A DNA stretch of 64,000 nt, taken from the NCBI RefSeq assembly GCF_018139145.2, contig NC_059477.1:28437502-28501501 (forward strand). The letters are read 5' to 3'. Below the pieces are notes generated by a model, which was not told where the DNA came from, did not search any database, and was given only the letters and a program-made list of their open reading frames with translations. The position numbers were made by a program, and so were the translations under genes. Positions 1-12,056 of this stretch are shown here, piece after piece. Numbering within the stretch: position 1 is the first letter of the stretch; each line of letters starts with the position of its first letter. This DNA comes from Gymnogyps californianus (Eukaryota > Chordata > Aves > Accipitriformes > Cathartidae).

Positions 1-1589
1 GAAGACCAGTCACATCTGAATAACAAATTTTCCAAATTTAAAAGTTAAAAGTTGTTACACTGTGACAACAGATACATCAGAAGATTATATTTAAAAAATA
101 AATGGACAATTGCAAGGTTAGGAAAAAGCGTGTCAATCCCTTTGGTAATTTTAAACTTAATTTTATTTAGCAACAATAAGAGGAATCAAGAAGATTAAAG
201 GATCTGTTTATTGTTCAGGACTGTAGAGGCAGAAAAGGCAGAAAGTCTGTTCCTTCCTACAATACTTCATTTGCATTATTCCAGATTTTCAGAGCTATAA
301 CTGAGATCAGATTTCACTTCCTGATCCTTTATCCCCATCATATCCAAGTTCAATTAAATCTTTTTCAAGAGGTTCCTGAGTACATCAATCCAGGGGCAGG
401 AAATAGCCTTCTAACTCAGTGACTTACATGGAAGGGGAGATAGATAAAGACCTACAATTATTTCTTTGGTCTCGCCTGGGTAACTATCTCACGACTTTTG
501 AAGTACAAGCTTGCTGTAATCATTAGGGCATGGTTAATGAAAACAGCTCATTATTGTCTTGCAGATACTGTCCTCTGACTATGCCCTTTGGATTGAAATG
601 TATGCAAATTAAGATTATTTAATTTAGAACTTTTACTACGTGGACCTTGTAAATATGAAAATTTAATTACTAAGTGCAATATTTATCATGAGGAGCTCTA
701 GCTCTCCTCTTTACCCTACCAAGCAAATAAGAAAATATTCCTTTTGAAGTAGATGCTTATTTAACAGATGCTTCTGTCCAGTGTTTTCACAAACCTGTAC
801 AGATATGCACCAGACCAAATATGCACAGATTTTTCCCCTTATCCTGGAGAGCATTATATTAACAACCTTCACATTTTGATAAGGGTCCAGCATTTCTCGG
901 CTTCTGTAAGAGAATTTGCACATCAATCCAGAAGGAAGTAAATTGCTGGGAGCAAAAGTACGGTGTAACAAAACTGCTGTCAGACAGTGTGAGAACAATG
1001 AAGTGCTTTCATAAGTAAATGGTGCATATCTCATGATATGTTCTCAGGAGGGGATCATCTGAGGCAGGCCCATACACAGAAGAAATGTTTCAGACAGCAA
1101 TATTATCCTGCCCATATGGAGGAGAATTTGAGCTGTTGGAATAATTGATGATTTATTGCTTCTGCGGTTCTGATAAATAAATGCAGAAATCCAGAAAGTG
1201 ATTTGGGTGGATCAAACTTTTTTGTGTGTAGGGGAATCTTGGATGAACAGAAAAGTTGAAAAAAACCCAAATAGTAAACTATGTTTTTATTTTTAGACAA
1301 ATGGCTTCATAAAATAGAAAGGTCTTTTGCAATATGAAGCCACTTTAATACTGAAAAATCTCCAAGTTTGATTCCTAGAGTAATCAAACCCGGAATGTTT
1401 TGACATTGCAGAACTTCTGCTTTTGTTTTTATATTGAAAAATCAATATAAATTAATAAGAAATTTTGGTATCACCAGTTCTTCAGCTGCCTCATCAGTGT
1501 GGTCTCCTCTTTCACTCCTGATCCTGAGCATAGACTATAAATAGATAGGAAAGGACATGAAACATTTATATTATCACAGAAAGATCTGT
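1..1589. other. AT-rich unique sequence, no gene recognised
   Basis: I see no coding frame, RNA gene or repeat that I recognise. The open frames here are short (107 codons or fewer) and resemble no protein known to me. An octamer motif (ATGCAAAT, 602-609) lies in an AT-rich stretch beside AATTAAGATT; such motifs occur often by chance in AT-rich DNA. The stretch is consistent with intergenic or intronic bird DNA. Confidence 0.6.
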
Positions 1590-1700
1590 TGGCAAATGTA
1601 ATATATTTTATTAGATCAGTTGATGTATTTGGGGAAAAAACCAAACAGACAAGATTTCAAGTGTATAAGCCCTTCTTCAGATCTGAAACAGAATTGGTCA
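1590..1700 (-). mobile_element. Degraded ancient amniote interspersed repeat
   Basis: The order of blocks (ATATTTTATTAGATCAGTTG, then GACAAGATTTCAAG, then CCCTTCTTCAGATCTGAAA) follows a short repeat I remember from turtle, crocodilian and bird DNA. Its consensus reads roughly 'TATCTTTTATTGGACCAACT ... GACAAGCTTTCGAG ... CTCTTCTTCAGGTCTG'. The copy is strongly diverged. I am not certain of its database name, and the strand is given relative to the orientation in which I recall the consensus. It is a dead relic with no coding capacity. Confidence 0.5.
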
Positions 1701-3009
1701 ATAAAAAAATGAAGTACTATTAATGAGATTATTATGTGCTAGTAATATATGTTCCTCATCCTTCAAAATTTCCCTTGCTTATATCCTTGAATTATCACAA
1801 CTACAGTGTGACTGCTACTACAGACATAATATTTTCAGTTGGAAAACAAAGGAGTCCTTGGGATCCTCTGTTTCAGAAGGATTCTGAAATTCCTGGAAAG
1901 ACTCATGCTGACTTTAATGCCATTTGAATTGGACCTCTATTAAAAATCAGGGAGTTTCATTTAACCTCCTATACCTGATCTCTAGCCAGAAAACATCCAA
2001 ATGGCCAAAACCTCTTCCACCTTCAGACACTTTCCCAAGGCATTGCCGATGGGCACGCTTCATTGCTAAAGCGGGCTGTCCTTTGATCGGCAGCTAAGGA
2101 AGTGTGCAAAATCCTATTTGCAGCGGGAGCAGTATCCAAGACGAGTGCTGTGTCTGTATGAGGCACATCCCCTACCAGTGTGGTTCTCCTCAGGGGTGTG
2201 TACTCTTCTGTGTCCTTTTTTGAGATATGGGAAGAACCTGTCCGTGGAAATCTGTGCCTATTCTTCACCCTAAGCCTGCTAACAGGACTGCTTCCTCGGT
2301 GGAGTGAGTTCATATCACTGCTTTGTTAAGCAAATGAGAATAATAACTGTGGACTCTGTTAACAATGCAGAAGTCTATGGGGTCAAAAACTCTCTTGATG
2401 AGCATTTTGGCTGGATGCTGTCTGGGAAGGAGCCACCTTTCAGTGCTTGTTCTGTGCTTGGACAGAAGCTAGCACAATCCTGTGCATGACTGAGCTCCTA
2501 GGAACTGCAAAATGTGACAAAGATTGTAACCCCTCCTCCATCCCTCCCTTGGTCACTTTTGTATGGATGCCTTTCCCCATAAGCAAACAGTATCTGCAGT
2601 CAGGATATTACTGAGTTTAAGAGTATAATTGTTTGTTTGCTCGTGCTCACAGAAGATGGGTAAGATGAATGTGCTGTGAGTCTAAACATTGACAAGCTCA
2701 TCACTCCTGTTGAGCCACCTAGGCTGTCTTTTCTGGCCAGGCAATCATGAGAATGGTGAGGAAAGGCAGATCTCCATCACCCCTAGGAGTGGGCAGTTTG
2801 CTGTCAGGCAAACAACATCTTCTGATTCTTACCTTTATCCCTTTTTTTTTTCCTTTAGGAGTTTCAGATTTTCTTGTCAGTATTTTCCCTCTTGAATCCT
2901 TGAGCTCCTAATTATCACCTTCTCAATCATTACAATTTTGTCTGTGTTTTTGCTTTTCTTATTTTGCATGACTTCTGCTAATGGACTTTCTCACACCTTA
3001 GCAACAGTT
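1701..3009. other. Unique sequence with a slightly GC-richer block, no gene recognised
   Basis: Bases 2,020-2,310 are richer in G+C and CpG than the surroundings and stay open on the minus strand for 96 codons, but the product is not recognisable and has no domain. A short T-rich run lies at 2,842-2,858. Nothing else is supported. Confidence 0.5.
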
Positions 3010-3075
3010 TTCTCAGTGAAACTTAGCCAAGGTCACACAGCTGTGCTGAACCGAACTAGGGCTTGGGTTACACAC
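3010..3075 (+). mobile_element. Possible MIR-like SINE relic
   Basis: The run GCCAAGGTCACACAGC matches the well-conserved 'AAGGTCACACAGCTAG' part of MIR-type core SINEs. It is followed at the expected distance by a weak match to the 'GGGATTCGAACCCAGG' segment (AACTAGGGCTTGGGTT). The match is short, so coincidence cannot be excluded. Such relics are present at low density in bird genomes. Confidence 0.35.
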
Positions 3076-3339
3076 AGCTGGTCCCCAGGGCTGAAAGTTG
3101 CAAGATGACAGTGTGTCCACCTTGCACACGAGCAGAGGAATATATTTCACAGCTGTGTGCATTGCTCTGAACTCAAAAGACAAGAATGTTTTTGTTTGTC
3201 TCTTCAGATGCTCTTTGCCTAGAGGCTGAAGCAGCCAGAAAAAAAAAAGAACTTTTCATAAAAGCTTCCAAACATCATCTCTTTCCCTTATTTCTCAAGT
3301 CACTACAAAAAAGAATCTTAAAAGGGGAAAACACAAAGA

Positions 3340-3410
3340 TAACTGTGTAATGACTCACATTTATCTAGTGATTTTAATCTCTGAAGGCACTTTAAGAAAT
3401 GTCATAAACA
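3340..3410 (+). mobile_element. Possible ancient amniote SINE or LINE relic
   Basis: The sequence has the pattern CACATTTATCTAGTGATTTT followed by CTCTGAAGGCACTTTAAGAA. It resembles the 'CATTTATATAGCGCTTTTCATC...AAGCACTTTACAAA' segment of old amniote repeats. It lies about 270 bp after another MIR-like segment, so both may belong to one broken copy. Family assignment is uncertain. Confidence 0.4.
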
Positions 3411-6400
3411 CACATATCCATGTTGTGGGTTGTCCTTCAGTTTATATTACAAATGTCAGACATGATCCCAATATTAGTCAATATAATTGCTACAACATTT
3501 AATTATTCTTCCATACTCAGCCTCATCATTCATTTAAATCTGGAAAATAATAGCAAAATATGCGCCAATTTGGTTTTTTTTTTTTTTTTTTTTCTGCTAA
3601 CTGAGGATAACCTTTGCTAGGAGAGGAGAATTCCCATCATGGTAGCTGGGTTATATAAGAGGTCTGAGAGTCTTTCCCCTGCAATTTTTGTGCTTTACTA
3701 CAAGCTGTAGAAGGAGGATGACCCTTGCACAGATTATTTTGGGTTCATATACTAGTGTTTATTCTGCTTAAACCAGCCAGTCAATATTCTGTCATTTGGG
3801 GTAGACAGAGACACCTGGAGCAATCCTACTCCTTTATCATCCAGGGAGTGCTGTCTTCAGGAGCAAACATCAGCATGGCCTCAGGGTTATGAACCGGTGC
3901 CTCTGTGAGTGATTCACAGCCTGAAAAAGATAATGCTGTCCTGACTTTTCAGGAGCTACCTTCAGCTCTCTGCAGCTTCTCTTAGCATCTTCCCATTGTA
4001 GCTGTTTCCTTGAGATTTGGCATGAGAGGATGTATCTTATGTCCACACAGTGCCCCATAAAGATTGTAAATGACAGCAACGCTAAACTGTTTTGGAGTGA
4101 AAGCATTATACACTCCAATTGCCACTTTAGCCCTGTAACAGACCTTTTACACACAATTGTCATTCTGCTCAAGTCCCTCTGTGTCATTCACATCCCACAA
4201 CCAAATCTCTTTCAGGAGTTCCTGGTTGTTATCTCTGGGTCTGAGTGGATGCACCATAATCTGCTGCTATGAAACCCCCAAATTTCAGATGCGTGTGGAT
4301 TGAAGACTTCCTTTCTCTGATTCTGGCTCAGTATTGATATAAAGATATTATATATAAGATATATAGATATAAAGCTCATCATTGATATAAAGATCCAGGA
4401 TGCTTTCTAAGGACATTTTCACTACTCTGTCAGGACAGTAATAGCAAATTGAGTCACTAAGCTTATTTGTACCCATGCTGATCCCAGCAGCTCCGATCAT
4501 GCTGCTGTGCAGCACGATAGAGTTCACAGGCTCAGTACATAAGGATGAAACGCTTTTCTCAGATCTCTGCTGAACCCATCATCTGTGTTTATGGATAAAT
4601 ACTTTGTAACACAGCTCACACATGACCAATTTGTTGCTACCTGACTAAGGAGACTGGGAAATAACATGTGAATGATGTACCTTACTTTGGACGTGCAAAT
4701 TTTCTCTTTGTTGGCCTTTTAGATCTGCTGGGGTTTTTAAGTTTTATTTCTTTGTTATAATTCTGGCCTTTATATTTTAAAGATATAGGTACACATGTAT
4801 GATTGATGAACAAAAATCCTAATGCAATAATGGTTCACAAAACAGCAGACATGAGAATACATTTGGCAAAGACCGAGCCATCTCCCAGATGTGAACGTCT
4901 TTAAAATGAAACTTTACACAGGAATGAATGAAAATATTCAATTAAAATTGACAGTGAAATTAAGACAACTGCATAAAGAGCCATGATCAGGAAACAATCA
5001 AGAAATAAAATAATTCCATTCCCAAGAATGTTCTGAGGAAGCGAGTGACAGTCAATAAAAGACCAAATACTTGAATATCATCTTGCCTGTTTTCCTTTGA
5101 AGAAGTGCTGCTTTTTGTGATCCGTTCATTTCACAGAATGGTACTTGGTAATTTGTTCAGAGGATGTTTTTGAAGGAGTGTATCCAACATTTCCAATTAC
5201 ATCTTGAAGGCTTGGCACAAAGCGAGAAGAGATGAGAAAGATCTTAAAAATGGAGAAATGAATAAATACTTCAGGCTGGGGTTTTTTCGCTCTCATTTGA
5301 CTTCTGAATAATCTGATCTGCTGGAGGTATTAAGAGGCCTTATTTAGTAGCTATGATCATCAGATAACAGGTTCTGAAAAAAAAACCCAGGAATGAGAAT
5401 CCACTGTTTGGTACATAGTATCTAAATGATCTCTCAGATGCATGTGTATCTCAGCTGAACAGAATAATTTTAAGCAAGTGATAAGAGTGGGCAGGAAAGG
5501 CATTCACTGCTATCATAATCAAGCACTTCATAAAGTAATTAATTAGATAAAGCCATAATGCACCATAGGCAAATACTGATGTTAAATAAGTATTCACATG
5601 CTGTTCTTTCAGACACAACGCTGGGTATTGTATCCTGTTGTGCTGTCATTCAAGTCGCTTGTAATCTATGTAATTGATTCCTGGATTTCACTAGCCAATG
5701 CAATATACTGTGAAAGGGCAAATGTATTTGTGGGTTATCTAATCTAGGAGAGAAGAAGATGGAAGACATGAGAGAAGTCTTCAAATAGGTAAGAAACAGC
5801 CGCCAGAGAGGAAAGAATAATTTATTTTCTATGGCTCCTGTAGAAAAAGACATACTGAGTTTGAATTTCAGCAAGGGAGATTTGGTTTAGATATCTGGGA
5901 AACAACTTTGTAAGAGAAAGGAGACTGACTTATGGGAGTTGTTTAGTCTATGATACTCTGGGGTCTCCATCTGTGTAACCAGTCCTTATCAGGAATGGTT
6001 TAAGATTAGCCCATCCTGCCATGGGACAAGAGGGAGGACTAGAAACTCCCAAAGGACTCTGCCAATGTAGTTTTCTCCTCTAAATTTTCTCTGGTGTAAT
6101 ATTTTAACACTTCCCCTGTAGTCTCTGTCTCCTCGTTCTGGCAGGATATTATTGAAATCATAGAAAATGTGCAATGAAAGCAGAAGAATGTGTCCTCTTC
6201 CCTCAGCTCACCTCTGGGTGAATAAAATCTTCTAGCATTGCACGTATGAATTTGAGGTGAGCCTCCGTCCCCATGCGTGATATGCAGTTATAGCAAATAC
6301 ATGGGGACTGCGTTGGAGCGCAAGAGTCTCTCAGTCTCGGCTATCCACGAGAAATGAACCTCACGCTTACCTTTCAGTGGCATGTTGCTCAAATGATAAG

Positions 6401-9400
6401 CTGTACAAAGTTCTAAAAGAATCTTATTTTTAAGAAGTGCACTAAAAGCTCCTTTTTGAAGCATGCATTAAACAAAGCTCTCAGAAAGAAGGTGTAACTG
6501 AATGGGTACTGTGAAACCTACAATCTGAAGAAGCCTCAATACAAATCAAATCCTTCCTGGCATAGTTTTCTGCACTGGCATGTGTTTATTCTCTCTGGGA
6601 GGTCTTCTCTTCAGCACTCCGTGTCTGAAATGTAGAAGTGGAAAGAATTTTCTTTTCTGAAGTGAAAGAAGTTTTGCTGGAAAGTTTTCTCTGGAATATT
6701 TTTTTTAAAGTCTTTAAAGGCTTTTTTTTTTCTTTTTCTTCCCCCCTTGGAAGCCTCTGTTTTCTTGAAAGCCTCAGTCTTAAAGAATTGTGACAGTACT
6801 TTGTGGAAGTTTGAGTATCCTGTATTTTCCTTTCATCGTTGTTGCCAGGGATTCCCACCTGGATCATTTCTTCTGTGTTGTTTGTTATGCCAGGATTCCC
6901 ATAGTACATATGCTAAGCAAGCAACAGAGAAAATGGTGGTGAATCACGGGAAATATAAACCCACAGAGAAGACTGGGAGGATGAGAGCTCAAAGCAACAA
7001 AACATTGCTGCACATTCAATGCTATAGGGTGAAGGAGATGTCACGGGGGCTATGTATCTGGAAGTGTTGGATCTGTATCAGTGCAACACTCCACTTGAAG
7101 AAATTAAGACCTGGCTAATACATCTTCCTGGTGCATGAAGATCAAGTTAGCTCATCCTTAAGGAATTTTTCTGTGAAGTTTAAACAGCAAATTGGGTTGA
7201 TGTTTGCCTAGGAGTGCTGTCCAACCTACAAGGTAGACCTTGCCTATATTTTCTAAAGGTCATGGCAGATAATGGACAAAACCCTCAAGTTTTGAAATAA
7301 CATTTTGGGAATGAAATTTTGGAAGTTAAGAATATATATATATTTTTTTTAAATTTTTAATAGAGAATGTTGACAAAAATGACTCCCAGAATGTTTTCTC
7401 ATGAGCACAGGTACAGTTTTGCCAAACTCTCTTATTCACTGTCTTCAAATCTTGACAACAGCTACAAAGAAACCATTGCTGTAATACTGTGCCAGCATTT
7501 GCTGTGCTCAGAGCTACTTAATACAGGTCTCGCAGACAGTGTAATCATTTTGTAATCAGAAAGCATTTGCACTTGGCCATGTATTTCCTGCAGGCAGCTG
7601 CTCGGTCCCTGACAATTGAGTCAGACATACGTATTCCAGGCAACTGTAAGAAACTCACTAGTTATCCAGAGCTATTTCCAAAAATAACAATAATGAACAC
7701 GTGTACAATAGTTCTCACCAGGGACTCTGTCAGTTTGGGTTTTGCATGCTCCTCAAATGTGAATATTAAATAGCAATAAACATGTCCCTGTCGAGAACTT
7801 GTGCCTTCTATATAAATATTGCTGTATAAACCTCAGGTCAGCAATTTCCTTTTTATTCTCTCTTCGATTAAAAGTGCTATAAAATCACCAGGCTGGATAG
7901 TCTCCTGTGCAAAGACTGTGCTGGTTACTGACTTTGTGGAACAGTGTGGTTTTTCAGGGGCTAATAAGGCTGAACCTCCCTGTGTATCACTTATGTACAT
8001 CTACACTCTTGGCAACAGTCTTTTGTTCTGCCACATTTCATTTACTCCAGCGTTGGTCCAGATGACACTAATGATGTTGAAAGTCAGGAGGATGCTGTTA
8101 ATAAATGCAGTCCAGAGGCCTGGTATGTATGTGACCTTTATCTTTCAAATGACCGGTGTAAATTCAGTCCAGTCAATACACCTAGATAGATTGCTTTGTT
8201 TCCAGGGCTATGAAATTAGGTTAGAAAATTCCAGGACAAGAGGAATTGATGGGATTGCCTGTCTGAAACTGGCCACTGCTGCAATTTGTCTGTAGGGACT
8301 CACTGATGTGATACCTGGATCCATCACACCTAAATGTGAATGGATGAGGATGTAGCTGTCTGCTGAAGGTTATTAAAAATCTTAGGCGTGTATCATTCCC
8401 TGGGTGTCCTGGGCTTTATCTTACTGTGGTTACCCAGAGTTTCATTAGAGCAGAATATAGACAGATACAAACCTAGGAAGATCTCTGTCCTACTGGAGTT
8501 GCAGATGGATGCCATGCATGATGTCTGAAGGCATCTAAAACCTTACTATGAGATTATATGAGTTTCAACTGAATCCCATTTGAAACAGCTTCTGACACCT
8601 GAAGTCACCACAGAGAAACATATTTGGTCTTGAAAAACTTGGAAAGGAGCATACACATTTACCCTGCTGAAACATGCTAAAGAGAAAACCATAAAACCCA
8701 TCCACTTCATGCTCATACTTGCCCAAAAGGCATCGGTGCATTTCACAGGTGTTGTTCAAAACTGTTCTCTGAAGATGATTTCTGTTTTCCTAAAGTTTGA
8801 TCTGGACTCTAGCAAATAAATTAGAGATAGAAGTGATTTTGTTAAAAGATATATATCTTTTCAGTGGTTCCATTTCAGAAGCAATATTAATTAGATTCCT
8901 TGAATAACTATAAGAAAATAAGAACAGAAGAATGACTGTTCTCAGACCAAAAGTACTGCTAGCCTAATACAATGCCCCCAAAATGGTCAATTTTGGATGC
9001 TTAGGGAAAAACTAGTACAGGCTGGGCAGTGTAGTATGATTCTTTCCCTGGTTATGTAGCCTCTGTGTTTTATCCTGTTCCCCATCTTCTGGTGAACAGT
9101 GGTTTAGAGATTTTCTGGGATAACTATTGCATTCAAAGCTTGATAGCTGCTCATAGACCTGACTTTATGGTTGGTAACTTGTTTAAGATAATAACTAAAT
9201 AGCAAGAAAAATTAAATCCATGAATATATGTTTGAATTTGGAATATGATCAGGTATTCTGATAAGATAGGGGGATGATGTCATTTTTCATGTTGTTTGTG
9301 TTTAAATGGTGCCACATTTACTTTCTGGGAACACTTGGGCAGCAGAGCATAGCTGAAGAAAAATACTCATGAATAGCAATTACTAAGCTCAAATACTTGA

Positions 9401-12030
9401 ATATTCCCTGAAGACAAGTTCCAGGTTGTCTATTCCATTTTGTCATTTGCAGTTCCTTCTCTAGCCATACACTGTATAAATCAGCCAAAAAGGGAAGGAG
9501 TCAGCAGTAAGAAAATTGAAATAGGCCTATACCAAAATTCACACTGCAGCACACCATTCACTAAATGATTAAAATCAAAGAATAGCGTCTGGAGTGAAAA
9601 TATACAGAAAACAAGAAACTTGTTTACAAATACAGTTTATAAACAAGAAAACAAAGAGTTATTTTTACTTGGATGATCATTTGGCTGTGATCAAAATGTT
9701 AGCTTCCATTTTATTATTTTCTTGGAAAGAGGGCAAAATTAAATATTACTACTACTTGAACTTTAAGAGTTAGCTTGTCAAAATCACCCTGACTGGTGTC
9801 AAACCTCCACATCCTTTCCAAAGGGCATTTAGCCCTGACCAGTTCAGCAGGTACATTCTTACCTGAGCAGTGAGCCTCCACATGCTAACTTGGCTGTTCA
9901 AATTAATATGTACACACCATGACTGTTTTTTACAAATACATCTTTTGTGTTCTGCTTTGCAAAGGTGTTTTTTAGATTTCCTGAGACAGAAGACTGGTAC
10001 AAATGATAACTCTATCACTGACCACAAAACATGTCACACAATTGGATGAATGTAACTCAATAAGGATCTTACAGCTAGGAAATTGATGGAAATGATTGAT
10101 CCATAGACAGAGATCAATGCAGAAAGAGTTAAGAAGTCTGATTTAACTTTTCAAGCTTCAGACTCATCCTAAACCTGAGATCTGCCCTCTCAAGACAGTC
10201 TCTGAAAAGCCTCACATATGACATTAGTCTTGAGAGTTTTAAGTTGTCCTCTGCATGCTAGTAAACTTCACTCCAGTTGTCAAAAATATGTTATATGTAT
10301 TATATAAAATTTTTCAAATAATGTTTGATTAGTTAGCTATCAGGACAGTAAACATTAACAATACATGAGAATTTAAGTAGTATTTGGATAAAAATTGCCT
10401 GTCTGCCCCGTCTCTTTTTATAATGTTACATTTTTACATTTTAATCTTACACTCCCATTGCAGAAAATAAACATTCTTTTAGAGGATAAGCCCGCTCCTT
10501 CCCATTTAAATATCCTTTGATTCACACAAGCACTCAGTTGTCAGTTATCTTTTTGTCTTTCTTCAGATGCAGAGTAATAGGTAAAGAGCAAAATCAAGGA
10601 CCTGCAATAATTGGTATTTTCTCATCCCTCCTATGGTAGTAAGCTGATCCTGCCAAGAATATCAGTTAAAGGGAAAAAAACAGAAAAGCAGTGAATGAGA
10701 TTCCACTACATTAGGTTAAACAAAACAAGTTCTAAAGTGCAACTGATGCCAGGGAGATGTTAAATACACAATGTTTTCCCCATGAGTTTAAAGAGTAAAG
10801 TGTATTTTCCTTTAGTAAGATAACAGGAAAAGGTAAGTTAACAGCATCGATCATTTAAAATATGGCTCAGGATATAAGGATACAAAAAAATGTTTTAAAG
10901 AACAAATGATAACAGTGCCAAATTATTAAGGCCATGTCAGCAAAAATAATTAAAGGCAATTACAGAGAAAAAATCATTTAAGGGCATCAGGAGAAATAAT
11001 ATTTTATTTATTTAAACAAATCAAAAATTATAAACAAACAGTTTTTCAATTCCAGAAATGCTATAAATTTTATCATCTTAAATTCATCCAAGCTACTGCA
11101 TTCTGCCACTGGAATGAAATATTAACAATAGAATCGACATTCTAGTTAGTCTCCATTCAACCCCAAACTTTAATAGAAATAACCTGTCGGATTTGACTGA
11201 GTGTGATATCACTAGAGAAGCCTTGAATTTAAACTGGCTGGATAAGGAAAATTGCATGGTTTGTGAAGGCAGTTTTGAATAAAATAGAAATTTTGCTTCT
11301 ATCCCATTTAGCTGTCAAAAGGCCACTTCTAATGCTTTCATAAAGCTATTTGCCTACAGAGCAAAGATAAAGACCTGGAAAAAAAATAACAACATAATCC
11401 TAAAGCAAATAACCAAAAGATAAAAAACAACAAGAAAAATTATCCTGATTTTCTAATTTCCTTTGTTTTGAGTTTAATTTGTGTGTGTGTGTGTCTGCTA
11501 TTTCTTGATGGAGCTTCAAAATGTTAAGAAAAAAACTGATGAAGATTTATTCCAATTGATTATTAGATTGCACCAAGTTTATTAAACGCATTCATTTTAG
11601 TTAAGATTTTAAACTGGGAAACACAAAAGCCAGAGTGACATGTAAATTAATGATAAGATAAGCAAATTAAAAAACCTATTTCTGAAGTTGCAGGGAAACT
11701 TACATCAAAATAGATTAAAAAAATTATAATCAGAAGCTCTAGGCAAAGCTGAAATAGGGTTTGGAATTTTCACAAGATGAGGGAAAAGTTAATGTCTTCT
11801 TCCTAGCAAAAATGCTGCTTCTTGCATTGACACTTGCAGAACATAATGATCATATATACTGCCCTGCTCTGCATTGCCTGATCACTCACAATCAATTTGT
11901 TGATCCTGAAAACACATGCCATGTTTGTGACAGATATGAAAAGATGATCAGTAGTTACATCATTAAAGGATAGTACCACATTAAAGACACAGGTAACATT
12001 AGCTTAGAGACTAGAAGAACTTGGGAAACC
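3411..12030. other. Long AT-rich unique stretch with simple repeats, no gene recognised
   Basis: No gene is supported. Small features seen: a 20-T run (3,574-3,593); a 14-bp direct repeat ATTGATATAAAGAT at 4,333-4,346 and 4,381-4,394; an AT run at 7,331-7,360; a perfect 18-bp palindrome at 8,844-8,861; and (GT)7 at 11,481-11,494. The longest open frame, 7,819-8,295 plus strand, begins at TTG, has its first in-frame ATG about 58 codons in, and resembles no known protein. I treat it as chance. Confidence 0.6.
11481..11494. repeat. (GT)7 microsatellite
   Basis: Seven uninterrupted GT units occur in a T-rich context. This is short and probably only mildly polymorphic. Confidence 0.95.
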
Positions 12031-12056
12031 TTTTTTTTTTTCTTTTTTTTTTTCTC
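12031..12056 (+). repeat. Poly-T tract
   Basis: Eleven T, one C and eleven T are followed by CTCTGCAG. The tract plus CAG mimics a splice acceptor. The downstream frames close within about 25 codons or show no recognisable product, so I call it a simple repeat. Confidence 0.85.

Noticed and set aside
7819..8295. 158-codon plus-strand open frame
   Set aside because: It starts at TTG, has its first ATG about 58 codons in, shows no domain or similarity I know, and lies in AT-rich unique DNA. A chance frame is the simplest reading.
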